Below are positions 37,109 to 45,289 of a stretch of DNA of 64,000 nt, piece by piece. Under the pieces are notes generated by a model. That model had not been told where the DNA came from. It did not search any database and worked only from the letters and a program-made list of their open reading frames with translations. A program made the translations under genes and the position numbers. The stretch comes from CAVUOA01 sp963742955 (lineage in GTDB: Bacteria; Bacteroidota; Ignavibacteria; Tepidaquicellales; OLB5): NCBI GenBank assembly GCA_963742955.1, contig CAVUOA010000008.1, forward strand, positions 1,302,001 to 1,366,000, in the 5' to 3' direction. Positions within the stretch are counted from its first letter, which is position 1, and each line of letters opens with the position of its first letter.

Positions 37109-37136
37109 AGAGTGAAAAAAATTCATTCTTTTTTTA
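37109..37136 (+). terminator. Terminator of tRNA-Leu
   Basis: AGAGTGAA and TTCATTCT pair with one G-T, then TTTTTTT. Confidence 0.75.
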
Positions 37137-37142
37137 TGTAAT

Positions 37143-37306
37143 CACACCATCTTGTTGAGTCCCGCGTTGAACATCGGCGGGACGAAATCCCCTGTCTGCA
37201 GCAGGCAGGCGCCTTGGCGGGAAGGAGTTATACAAGGCATGCGGGTTTCCCGATGAATCGGGATTTCCGCCGGATACCAGGTGTCAACAATCCCTCCTTC
37301 CGCACT
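37143..37306 (+). pseudogene. Broken second copy of the tRNA-Leu, split by palindromes
   Basis: Pieces identical to the tRNA appear in order: CACCATCTTG (37145-37154), ACAAGGCATGCGGGTT (37232-37247) and CCTTCCGCACT (37296-37306). Between them are GTCCCGC...GCGGGAC (37159-37183), CTGTCTGCAGCAGGCAGGCG (37192-37211) and TCCCGAT...ATCGGGA (37248-37263). It is followed by its own copy of the tRNA terminator. It cannot fold as tRNA. Confidence 0.75.
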
Positions 37307-37311
37307 GAAAA

Positions 37312-37341
37312 AGAGAGTGAAAATAAAATCACTCTTTTTTA
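37312..37341 (+). terminator. Terminator after the broken tRNA copy
   Basis: AGAGTGA and TCACTCT (37329-37335) form a perfect 7-bp stem around AAATAAAA-type loop, then TTTTTT. It is the duplicated partner of the hairpin at 37109. Confidence 0.75.
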
Positions 37342-37383
37342 TTTTAATCTAATAATGATTTTTTAAATGTTAATAATGAAATA

Positions 37384-38245
37384 ATGGAAATTACATTTAT
37401 CGGTCTCGGAATTATGGGTTCACGCATGGCGAAGAACCTTATTAAAAAAGGATTTAAGATTACTGTATGGAACAGGACTAAAGATAAAGCTGATGAGCTT
37501 ATAAAATCGGGTGCTGTATGGGGTAATACACTTTCTGATGCTGTAAAAAATTGTGATGTGCTGTTCACAATGCTTTCAACTCCTCAGGCAGTGGAACAGT
37601 CTTGCACCTGAATTTCTTGGTGTCAATGAAGAAAAACAGCTTATGGGTTGATTCTACTACTGTGAATCCTTCTTTTTCAAAAAAAATGAATTCATTTGCA
37701 AAAGAACATGGTTTAAGATTTCTTGAAGCTCCTGTTGCCGGTTCAAAAATTCCCGCTGAAAATGCACAGCTTGTTATTTATACCGGAGGGGATAAAAATG
37801 ATTTGGAACAGGTTCGCCCAATGCTTGAAGCTGTGAGCAAGGCAGTTATATATGTTGGAGGAACCGGAATGGGTTCAGCTATGAAAATTGTAAACAATGT
37901 GCTGCTTGCCTCTGCAATGGTTTCATTTTCTGAAGCGCTGGTATTGGGTGAATCACTAGGTTTAAATAAAGAAATGATTTTTGATACACTCGGGCAATTC
38001 AGCTGTTGCAGCGCCTTTTGTAAATCTTAAAAAAACAGAAAATATTAGATAATAATTTTAAACCGGAGTTTCCTCTGCAATGGATGCATAAGGATTTGCA
38101 GCTCGCATCTGAGGAGGGCTATATAAACGGTATTGCGCTGCTGCTTGCGAATTCATTAAAAGAGATTTACAGCCTGGCTAAATCATACGGTATGTCTGAG
38201 GAAGATATGAGTGCGGTCTATAAGTTTCTAAATGGAATTAAATAA
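37384..38245 (+). pseudogene. 3-hydroxyisobutyrate dehydrogenase-like NAD(P) oxidoreductase, four one-base insertions
   Basis: Frames joined across about 37597-37603, 37617-37625, 37992-37994 (GGG) and the A7 run at 38029-38035 give a near 286-residue beta-hydroxyacid dehydrogenase (GLYR1-like). Landmarks: FIGLGIMGSRMAKNLIKKG (NAD(P) fold), MKKNSLWVDSTTVNPSFS, LEAPVAGSKIPAENAQL, the catalytic-lysine region GMGSAMKIVNNVLL, GNSAVAAPFVNLKK and LQWMHKDLQLASEEGY. Every lesion is a +1. The last 90 bases are repeated at 39931-40020. Substrate probably a small beta-hydroxyacid or succinic semialdehyde. Confidence 0.82.
38156..38245 (+). repeat. 90-bp direct repeat, copy 1 (3' end of the dehydrogenase gene)
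   Basis: Identical to 39931-40020 at 85 of 90 positions. It codes for the last 29 residues plus stop of the dehydrogenase (LKEIYSLAKSYGMSEEDM core). Confidence 0.9.
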
Positions 38246-38283
38246 AGTTTTGTAAATGATACAGGGAAACTCTTTAATCCAGG

Positions 38284-39823
38284 TCATTTTAAAGGCTGCT
38301 CATGTAAGTCATTTCTTTTAAAAATCACTAAATTTTTAGGGATGTCTTCTACTATCAAGTCATAATATTTTTTAATTTTAGCTATTTCCTGCGAGTCTAA
38401 AATACTTAAATCAATTAAGTAATCGACTTTTCTTTTTAAAATGTAATCTGTTATATTATTATTCATATTTGCTTTAAGCGCTTCGGGGTCAACTTTCCCA
38501 TCGAGGTTAATTGTTTTGTCATGGAAATATCCAATCATGCCGCTCTGAGTAGCGCCAGACCCATTCATCTTTTCTTACATTTTTTTCAACCCAGTCAACA
38601 AAATATGTGAAGTTCCACTGGTAATTATGCTGATAATTTCTATAGGATATGGCAGCAAAATAAATAAAAAACAAACCTGCTATGGTATATTTAATGGCTT
38701 TAAAACCCGGTTTTTCAAAAATCTTAAAGATGAATGCCGCTAACAATAAGCAAATAAACGGAGATATAGGGAACAAATACCTGCTAAGGAAATAATAAGT
38801 CTTGAAATAAACACCGTAAAATATGCTTAGGCTAAACATGAATGCTATGGTTATGAAAAAAACCTTCTTTTGATTTTCTGTGAAATGTTTATAGTTTTTA
38901 AATAATAAGAAGAATATAACCAAAGATAACAGTGTTGTAATAATAATTACAATTGTTTTAACCTTAACTAATATCGGAATTGAATAGAACAGAATAAAAT
39001 ATTCCACATATACCGCCGGCACATATTTATAAATAAGGTCTGCGCCAGGTCTGCTTAGTTCTGCATAGCCGCTGAGAGGTATGATGCTTCCGAATTTAGT
39101 GTTGTATATTAACCAAGGCAGAGCTGTTATAACAGATACAATGCCTATTATTACGGCATGAATTACATTTGGATATATTTTATTCTTATCATAAAACTTA
39201 TACAATATTATGAATATACAAACTATGGCTATTAGAAAGACCGCATCGTTTCTAATCCAGAAAATTATACCAAGGGAAAAACCCAAAAATATCGAAGTTA
39301 AATAATTAAGTTTTTTAATTTTAAATATAAAGAACCAAATAAATAATAATGTTGAAAGATTATAAAGAGCTGATTCAAGACCGTTAATTGTATTTAAGAT
39401 AGTAAGAGGGCTTGCAAACCACAGCGCAGCAGCAAAGAGAGATATCTGAGAGGAATTTTCTCTTTCAGTGAAAAAACTCTTTCCCATTTTCCATATAACC
39501 CAGAATGTCAGCAATGAAATCAGCAGTTGAATTATAACTACAAGTTTTAGAGTCAGAATTTTATCACAATTAACCAGTTTCGAAGCACCTGCTATTACAA
39601 ATGTGTAAAGAGGCTGAATACCGTTTGTCTGAATTGTCCCGTCTGATACTGATATGCCATATCCCATAGCAATGTTTCTGCCTATTGTTATCATATAATA
39701 TCCGTCGTCTATTATATCATTTTGAAGCCGGTAATCGTCGAAAAGCGGAGCAAGTCTCATAAACAAACCGATTGCCATGAAGAAAAAGATAATTAAATAA
39801 AACAGTATCTTAAAATTTTTCAT
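38284..39823 (-). CDS. GT39-like membrane glycosyltransferase (one-base frameshift near 38556)
   Basis: About 512 residues once joined. The N-terminal part has an ER/periplasm-facing acidic loop DDGYYMITIGRNIAMG and about ten membrane helices, typical of polyprenyl-phosphate-dependent sugar transferases (dolichyl-phosphate-mannose/ArnT-like, GT39/GT83). The frame from 39823 reads RKDEWV and, with one base removed near 38554-38562, continues as GATQSGMIGYFHDKTINLDG to 38284. The C-terminal part is a soluble periplasmic domain. The gene is opposite in strand to its neighbours and lies exactly between two direct repeats. Confidence 0.75.
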
Positions 39824-39930
39824 TGAGGATTATAGATAATATACAGACGAAAATGATTTTCATTGCTAATATAACTAAAAAAACTGTGAATAGAAATTAA
39901 GCGTATATTTGCAAAAAATCCGACTGTATC

Positions 39931-40020
39931 TTAAAAGAGATATACAGTCTGGCTAAATCATACGGAATGTCTGAGGAAGATATGAGTGCAGTCTATAAGT
40001 TTCTAAAGGGAATTAAATAA
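39931..40020 (+). repeat. 90-bp direct repeat, copy 2 (orphan dehydrogenase 3' end)
   Basis: A second copy of the dehydrogenase tail, in frame to its own TAA, with no dehydrogenase body before it. The rest of the 39824-40161 gap shows no gene. Confidence 0.9.
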
Positions 40021-40161
40021 ACCATTCTGTTTTTTTTCCAATATTATTTTTTGAATAGTTTCTTTTTTAAGAACAAATCCTTAAATTATATATAAGCAAT
40101 CCCGCCCATTTGCTTCGCCCTAAAACGCCCTAAATTTTCAATAATTTATTCAAAATTATAT

Positions 40162-41409
40162 TTGAAAAAGACATTACTTCTCGTAATGCCCTTTTTTATT
40201 CATTCAATAATTTTTTCGCAGTCAGGATGGTTTCAGCAGACAAGCGGGGTGAGCCAAACCTTGCTCGGTGTTTCATTTGCAGGCATTGATACAGGTTATG
40301 TTTGCGGGGTAAATGGTATTATCCTAAAGACTACAAACGGGGGTTCAAACTGGAATTCTCTGGCAAGCGGTACAACAAAGTTCTTACGAAGCATCAGTTT
40401 TGTTAATCCGACAACAGGATTTACTGCAGGTGAGGCGGGTATTATTCTCAGAACGGTAAACGGCGGAATAAACTGGATACCGCTTAACGGAGGAACACTT
40501 GACACGTTTGTGAATGTACAATTTTACGACGCTTTAACTGGAACGATAGTTGGTCAAAACGGCGCTATTGTAAGAACAACAAATGGCGGAGATAACTGGT
40601 CAGTTCAGACAAGCGGGTTAAACATCGAACTCACAGGGGTGTTCTTTACAACACCAAACGAAGGTTACATTACGGGATTTAACGGCACAATACTGCGCAC
40701 AACCAACGGTGGGTTAAACTGGCTTAGCCAGCAAAGCAATACAAGCATTGACTTGCGCGCTGTGCATTTTGCAAACCGTGATACAGGATTAATTGCAGGG
40801 TACAGCGGCACAATTCTAATGACAACAAATGGAGGAGCTAACTGGAATATGATTTCAAGCGGGACAAATAATAACCTGTTTAGTGTGTATTTTACAGGCG
40901 CAAATACTGCTGTTGCAGCCGGAACTGGAATTATTCTTAAAACTACCAATGCGGGACTCAACTGGCAAAACCAGAACATCAGCGTGAATTCAGATTTATA
41001 CAGTGTTTGTTTTTCCGATGAGAACAATGGAACGGCTGTTGGACAGCTGGGAATAATATTAAGAACAACAAACGGAGGAATTGGAATAAAGCAAATTTCA
41101 TCCGAAGTGCCCCAAAAATTTACATTATTCCAAAATTATCCTAATCCGTTTAATCCTGAAACAAAAATTAAGTTTAGTTTCTCCAACACTTCCGAAGGAG
41201 GAGTTTACAAAGTGCAGTTAATCGTTTACGATGTGCTTGGACAGGAAATCGCATCTCTTGTTCCTCCCCTTCGGGGAGGACAGGAGGGGCTTAATCCAGG
41301 TACTTATGAGGTCGATTGGGACGGTACTAATTATACAAGCGGTATTTATTTTTATGAGCTGATAATTAATAATACAAGGCAAACAAGGAAAATGATATTA
41401 ATAAAATAG
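40162..41409 (+). CDS. Ycf48-like beta-propeller protein with T9SS sorting domain
   Basis: 415 residues from a TTG start. A signal peptide (about 1-19, ending SIIFSQ) is followed by seven repeats of the form GxIL(K/R)TTNGGxNW, the blade signature of Ycf48/Hcf136 and BNR propellers. A type A T9SS sorting domain (about 315-415) starts FQNYPNPFNPETKIKF and ends GIYFYELIINN...KMILIK. The sorting domain contains two unusual inserts, SEGG and PPLRGGQEG, both encoded by palindromes. It is expected at the cell surface; the Ycf48 name reflects fold only, not photosystem assembly. Confidence 0.82.
   Translation: MKKTLLLVMPFFIHSIIFSQSGWFQQTSGVSQTLLGVSFAGIDTGYVCGVNGIILKTTNGGSNWNSLASGTTKFLRSISFVNPTTGFTAGEAGIILRTVNGGINWIPLNGGTLDTFVNVQFYDALTGTIVGQNGAIVRTTNGGDNWSVQTSGLNIELTGVFFTTPNEGYITGFNGTILRTTNGGLNWLSQQSNTSIDLRAVHFANRDTGLIAGYSGTILMTTNGGANWNMISSGTNNNLFSVYFTGANTAVAAGTGIILKTTNAGLNWQNQNISVNSDLYSVCFSDENNGTAVGQLGIILRTTNGGIGIKQISSEVPQKFTLFQNYPNPFNPETKIKFSFSNTSEGGVYKVQLIVYDVLGQEIASLVPPLRGGQEGLNPGTYEVDWDGTNYTSGIYFYELIINNTRQTRKMILIK
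41264..41281. repeat. In-frame palindrome inside the T9SS cargo gene
   Basis: CTCCCCTTCGGGGAG lies in the codons for PPLRGG, between IASLV and LNPGTYEVDW, which are normally close together. A smaller one (TTCCGAAGGAGGA) lies about 60 bases upstream (41193-41205). Confidence 0.5.
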
Positions 41410-41410
41410 T

Positions 41411-41908
41411 TCATGTTTTAATTTTCCTGCATCCGTTTATTTCGAATACTCTGAGCATTGCATGGTTTGTTGGTTTAGTTGAACCAATGTATTTCTTAGC
41501 TCCCATTTCTTTCAATAATTCAAGGCCTTTGGCATGAATAATACTGCCGTAGCCTTTACCTCTGAATTCCGGCTTCACACCAAAGTTAAGCAATGAGCCG
41601 ATATAAGGATTTTCCGGGTGGATATACGGCATTAAGATTCCGATGTTTGAATCATTTAACTTAACAAGCCTCCAGTATTTTATACTGTACGAATCCCGTA
41701 AATGATTATTTAATTTTATTATATAGCTTTTGAACTGAGAGTATTCTTTTATAGGATTTTCTGCGCAGGCTTTGAACAATCTAAAAAATTTGTATATACC
41801 GGTTTCATCGAGCGAATAGTATTTTAAAATATCTTTATAGCAGGATTTAAAACCTTTTAAGCTTCGGGTAAAGTAGAATTTTGTGTTAAGTTTATCTGAT
41901 GGTATCAA
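41411..41908 (-). CDS. GNAT family N-acetyltransferase
   Basis: 165 residues from a TTG at 41908 (MIPSDKLNT), six bases after the AEC transporter stop; an in-frame stop lies just upstream, so no longer start exists. The acetyl-CoA motif is LLNFGVKPEFRGKGYGSIIHAKGLELLKEMG, with the Q/RxxGxG/A pattern RGKGYG. The N-terminal 60 residues are helical and unassigned. Substrate unknown. Probably coupled to the transporter gene. Confidence 0.78.
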   Translation of the reverse strand: MIPSDKLNTKFYFTRSLKGFKSCYKDILKYYSLDETGIYKFFRLFKACAENPIKEYSQFKSYIIKLNNHLRDSYSIKYWRLVKLNDSNIGILMPYIHPENPYIGSLLNFGVKPEFRGKGYGSIIHAKGLELLKEMGAKKYIGSTKPTNHAMLRVFEINGCRKIKT

Positions 41909-41914
41909 CGTTTT

Positions 41915-42820
41915 TTATTTTACTACCCACCACCAAAATGCAAGTGTAATTGCCGAGAGCGGTATTCCGATTCCCACCATATAATTTGCTAAACGTGGAT
42001 TTAAGTCGAATTGTGTGGCAAGTACCGAGCCCATTACCATTGGCGCCATTGCGCTTTCAATTACGCTTACCTGAAACGGCAATCCGCTTGATTTAAAAAT
42101 AAAATACCCGGCTGCAAGTATTACTGCAGGAGCCAGCAGTAATTTATAAACAAGACCTGACAGGAGTTCTTTCCATAGCATCTTATCAATTCTAGGTTTT
42201 AGCTGCATGCCAACGGAGATTAATGCAAGAACAATTGTGGGGAAGCCCAGCTTTTGCAGGATTAACGATGAGGCATCATTATGCTTTATTCCAAAAGTAA
42301 TCATTAAAATTGCTGCTATGAACGCAATAAACGGAGGGTATTTTATTATATCATATGAAATTTTTTTAATTGAATAGGTTCCGCTTGAATAAATTGAAGC
42401 GATAATAACTCCCAATGTAGATAGAACCAGAAAGCTTCCTGCCTGGTCAATTATCACTCCAATTTTTAAGCCCTCTTCACCGAATAAAGCTATAAGAACC
42501 GGGAATCCTACAAATGATGTATTTGCAAGTCCCGCGGTAAGGATTAATGCTCCGGTAGTTTTTTTATCCCATTTGAAGATCTTCTCCAGCATTATGAAAA
42601 AAACAGTTGATAAAATAAAAATAATCCATATTACAGCAGCAGGGAAAATCAGTTCACTTTTTATTTCTATTTGTGGGATATAATATAATGTCAGGGCAGG
42701 AAGGGTTATGTATATTATAAGTGAGTTAATAACTTTGTATGAGTTTTCCGGAAATGCCTTTGAACGTATTAGCAGCATACCGGAAGCAATACATATAGGA
42801 ATCAAAATTAAATCACTCAT
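41915..42820 (-). CDS. AEC (auxin efflux carrier) family transporter
   Basis: 301 residues with about ten membrane helices. The membrane transport protein pattern is visible: INSLIIYITLPALTLYYI, GALILTAGLANTSFVGFPVLIALFG, and the C-terminal VIESAMAPMVMGSVLATQFD. Family members move organic anions such as malate. It is first in a two-gene run with the acetyltransferase. Confidence 0.87.
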   Translation of the reverse strand: MSDLILIPICIASGMLLIRSKAFPENSYKVINSLIIYITLPALTLYYIPQIEIKSELIFPAAVIWIIFILSTVFFIMLEKIFKWDKKTTGALILTAGLANTSFVGFPVLIALFGEEGLKIGVIIDQAGSFLVLSTLGVIIASIYSSGTYSIKKISYDIIKYPPFIAFIAAILMITFGIKHNDASSLILQKLGFPTIVLALISVGMQLKPRIDKMLWKELLSGLVYKLLLAPAVILAAGYFIFKSSGLPFQVSVIESAMAPMVMGSVLATQFDLNPRLANYMVGIGIPLSAITLAFWWWVVK

Positions 42821-42925
42821 ATTAACAAAAATAGCTGGTTTAATTATCTAAATAAAGAAAAAAATCCGGGGTTAACGCTTGTTTAAAAATATATTTCTAT
42901 ATTTGATACAGGAGAAATAATTCTG

Positions 42926-43336
42926 ATGGAAACATTATTTATATTAATTATTGTAGTATTAGGGCTGCTGTTGTTATTTGCATATGCGTCGAAAAAAGGA
43001 GAGAAGATGCAGGCAGGAAGAAGAGAGAAAATAAACCGGGCAGAAGACGGCAAAGCTAAAATTTTAAGCTATGATGTCATTGGCTTGAGGGGAAGAGATT
43101 CAGGCGGAAGTTACCAGGCGTATAGGTTTAATCTTGAGGTTTGGAGCAATTACAAATCTCCTTATAAAGCTGAATCGGTTTGGAATGTTTATGAGATGGG
43201 TACACCGAAAGTGCAGGAAGGCAAAGAAGTGAATGTGAAAATCGATGCAGACAACCCGAATGTTATTTACCCCGTGGACCAGGGAATAGGATTTTCGTGG
43301 ACAGGGAAAATTATTGATGACGGGCATAAGAAATAA
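42926..43336 (+). CDS. Small single-pass membrane protein, DUF3592-like
   Basis: 136 residues. A membrane helix (about 3-23) is followed by a basic stretch and a beta-rich domain ending VQEGKEVNVKIDADNPNVIYPVD. The GKAKILSYDVIG strand and VNVKIDADNP motif resemble DUF3592-type domains. The C-terminal half resembles that of the converging gene at 43406-43837. A good Shine-Dalgarno (GGAGAAA) precedes the ATG. Function unknown. Confidence 0.6.
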   Translation: METLFILIIVVLGLLLLFAYASKKGEKMQAGRREKINRAEDGKAKILSYDVIGLRGRDSGGSYQAYRFNLEVWSNYKSPYKAESVWNVYEMGTPKVQEGKEVNVKIDADNPNVIYPVDQGIGFSWTGKIIDDGHKK

Positions 43337-43353
43337 TACATTAGTATATATAT

Positions 43354-43387
43354 AAAAAGGGACGTTCATAAATGAACGTCCCTTTTT
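43354..43387. terminator. Bidirectional terminator between converging genes
   Basis: AAAAAGGGACGTTCAT-AA-ATGAACGTCCCTTTTTA, a 16-bp perfect stem with A/T runs on both sides. Confidence 0.92.
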
Positions 43388-43405
43388 AGTTTTTTCTCTC
43401 CCTTG

Positions 43406-43837
43406 TTAAACGATAATAAGCTCCTGCTGGTTTGCAGCGTTGTATTTAACGTTAACTTTATCGCCTACCCTTGGAACTGCAATTTTTGATACTGCGGTCT
43501 CAATTTCGGTCTCAAAAGCCATACCGTACTGCGGCTGGACTTTCAGCTTCATCTTTACAACAGGATTGTAATTTACCATGGCGCCTGTATCGGCTATTGT
43601 CATAACTTCGGCAGTGCCGGGCATTCCGGTCTGCATAAGAGCAGCTTTCTTCCCGTCATAATCGGTATACTGTTTTGCCATGTTAAGGCCTGCGTTTGCC
43701 TTATCCATAAAATCTTTTCCCATGAATGTTTTTGCCATGAACCCTGAAACACCTGAATTAAGCGCCTTATCTGCATTTTCAATACCTTTTTTGGGGTCGT
43801 CCTGTGCTTCTTTGATTTTTTTGTTGATACCAAACAT
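43406..43837 (-). CDS. Small soluble protein related to its converging neighbour
   Basis: 143 residues, no signal peptide. The N-terminal half is helical, charged and Met/Lys-rich (FMAKTFMGKDFMDKAN); the C-terminal half is beta-rich, with GTAEVMTIADTGAMVNYNP and VGDKVNVKYNAANQQELIIV matching GKAKILSYDVIG and GKEVNVKIDADNPNVIYPV of the protein at 42926. Unknown function; the two may be distant paralogues. Confidence 0.6.
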   Translation of the reverse strand: MFGINKKIKEAQDDPKKGIENADKALNSGVSGFMAKTFMGKDFMDKANAGLNMAKQYTDYDGKKAALMQTGMPGTAEVMTIADTGAMVNYNPVVKMKLKVQPQYGMAFETEIETAVSKIAVPRVGDKVNVKYNAANQQELIIV

Positions 43838-44333
43838 TTTAAAATGTTTCCTTTCTTTGATTTTTTAATTTATTAACTCTGTTTTTAATGAACTATGCAA
43901 AGATAGTTTTTTTGACCCTCCTATTGCAAATATATGATTTGCGGTTTGTTAAGTATATTTTTCTGTTTTGTTAACCGGAAATTGTTTTGAATTAACTTTA
44001 AATATGTGACAAAACAGTATTTTCAAGATGGAAATAAAATACGTATTGTTGCCGGAGAGAGAAGTTGGAAAAATTCAGGCGGATGTTTAGAACTATTCTG
44101 AAGGTAATTGTTTCAATGAAAAAAATTAGAGGATTTTGAGTAAATTTTGTTATTTTTAAAATAATGTACCAGCATTTTGTTTCTTGCTATACATATAATT
44201 GAAATATTAAAAAAGGATACTATGGTACCCGGTGGTATTTTGAAACCCGGTTGAATTTAAATAAGAAAGGGAAATTGTAAAATAAAGAGATTCTTATCCA
44301 GTTATATGTTTCACAAATTTAAAAAACCCATTT
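43838..44333. other. Gene-free AT-rich stretch
   Basis: 496 bases between two minus-strand genes. No gene, RNA fold or repeat was recognised; it must hold the promoter of the gene at 43837. Confidence 0.5.
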
Positions 44334-45161
44334 TTACTTCCAGTTTTTCCTTTTCACATCACTGGGATAGTCAACCGTAAAATTAAGATAACTTTGGTTT
44401 AAGCTAACGTTCTCTAATGAAAGCTTAAAGTATTCTCCTTTCAGCGGACGCCGGATTTCAATCCTCTTGGCATAAGATGCATCGCTATAAGTTGAAAAAT
44501 TTGAAAACTCAAACTGAATTAGTACCTGTCCTCTTTTATTGTAGTATATGTATTTTGTAACCGCGTAACTAAGCTTATCAACCCAGTATTTTCGTGTAAT
44601 TGTTCCGCGCTTTAAAGCTACAACGTACTCGGATGTTCCGTCTTCAAGCCAGAGTGAATCTTTCTTTCCTTTCGGAATTCTTACTGTACCCGTAAATGAG
44701 TTAAGCAGGTCGTCAAACGTGCACCTGATTCTTGTTAGAGTGCCTATATTGATAATTGTTGTAGAGCCTGTAATCAGTTCATCATTTAAATCATCTAAAA
44801 AGACAAACTTCTTTCGTCCGAAATGCGCCTGTGCTACATCAATCCCCATAGGTCCTTCTATTAAAAACCATACATCATCTTTTTTCTTTGCATGAATCTC
44901 TATTGATGCAGATTTATCGAGCTTGGGAGTTTTAACATCTATATCGCCGGTTGAAATTATGTTATCTACACTTTCAGACCTAGTATTGACCTCTTTTATT
45001 ATACTCAATATCTGAGCTTTAACCGGGTCAATTTCTTCGGTCTGGAGAGAATCTTCTGTTAGATTTGATGATGTTGTATCCTGTTCTTCCTGTGAGTATA
45101 CTAAATTCGCAGAGAGGCAAAGCAGGAATAATGCAGTTAGAGAAATGAGGGCTTTTTTCAT
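44334..45161 (-). CDS. Periplasmic DUF4292/LolA-like protein
   Basis: 275 residues with a signal peptide (about 1-23, ending LVYSQE), an acidic linker and a beta-rich half-barrel of the LolA/LolB type. Segments IEIHAKKKDDVWFLIEGPMGIDVAQAHFGRK and FVFLDDLNDELITGS resemble the DUF4292 pattern (a lipoprotein-carrier-like fold found in Bacteroidota). No lipobox. Role in envelope lipid or lipoprotein handling is inference. Confidence 0.65.
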   Translation of the reverse strand: MKKALISLTALFLLCLSANLVYSQEEQDTTSSNLTEDSLQTEEIDPVKAQILSIIKEVNTRSESVDNIISTGDIDVKTPKLDKSASIEIHAKKKDDVWFLIEGPMGIDVAQAHFGRKKFVFLDDLNDELITGSTTIINIGTLTRIRCTFDDLLNSFTGTVRIPKGKKDSLWLEDGTSEYVVALKRGTITRKYWVDKLSYAVTKYIYYNKRGQVLIQFEFSNFSTYSDASYAKRIEIRRPLKGEYFKLSLENVSLNQSYLNFTVDYPSDVKRKNWK

Positions 45162-45289
45162 AAATAAAGTGCTATAACTAATGAAAATTAATTGTTAAAT
45201 TGCATAATTAATGCAAATTATGTGTTATTTTATCCCTACTATCAGTTAAAAATAAGATTTTTTATAATCAAATAATATAGCGATAATCA

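Noticed and set aside
37143..37306. A second functional tRNA
   Set aside because: The acceptor 5' half and D-arm are absent and three palindromes separate the remaining pieces.
13435..38560. Programmed +1 frameshifting as a general explanation of the split genes
   Set aside because: In the desaturase, trhO and TonB genes the conserved sequence switches frame far from any stop codon, some sites need several shifts, and the TonB sites have mostly the opposite sign.
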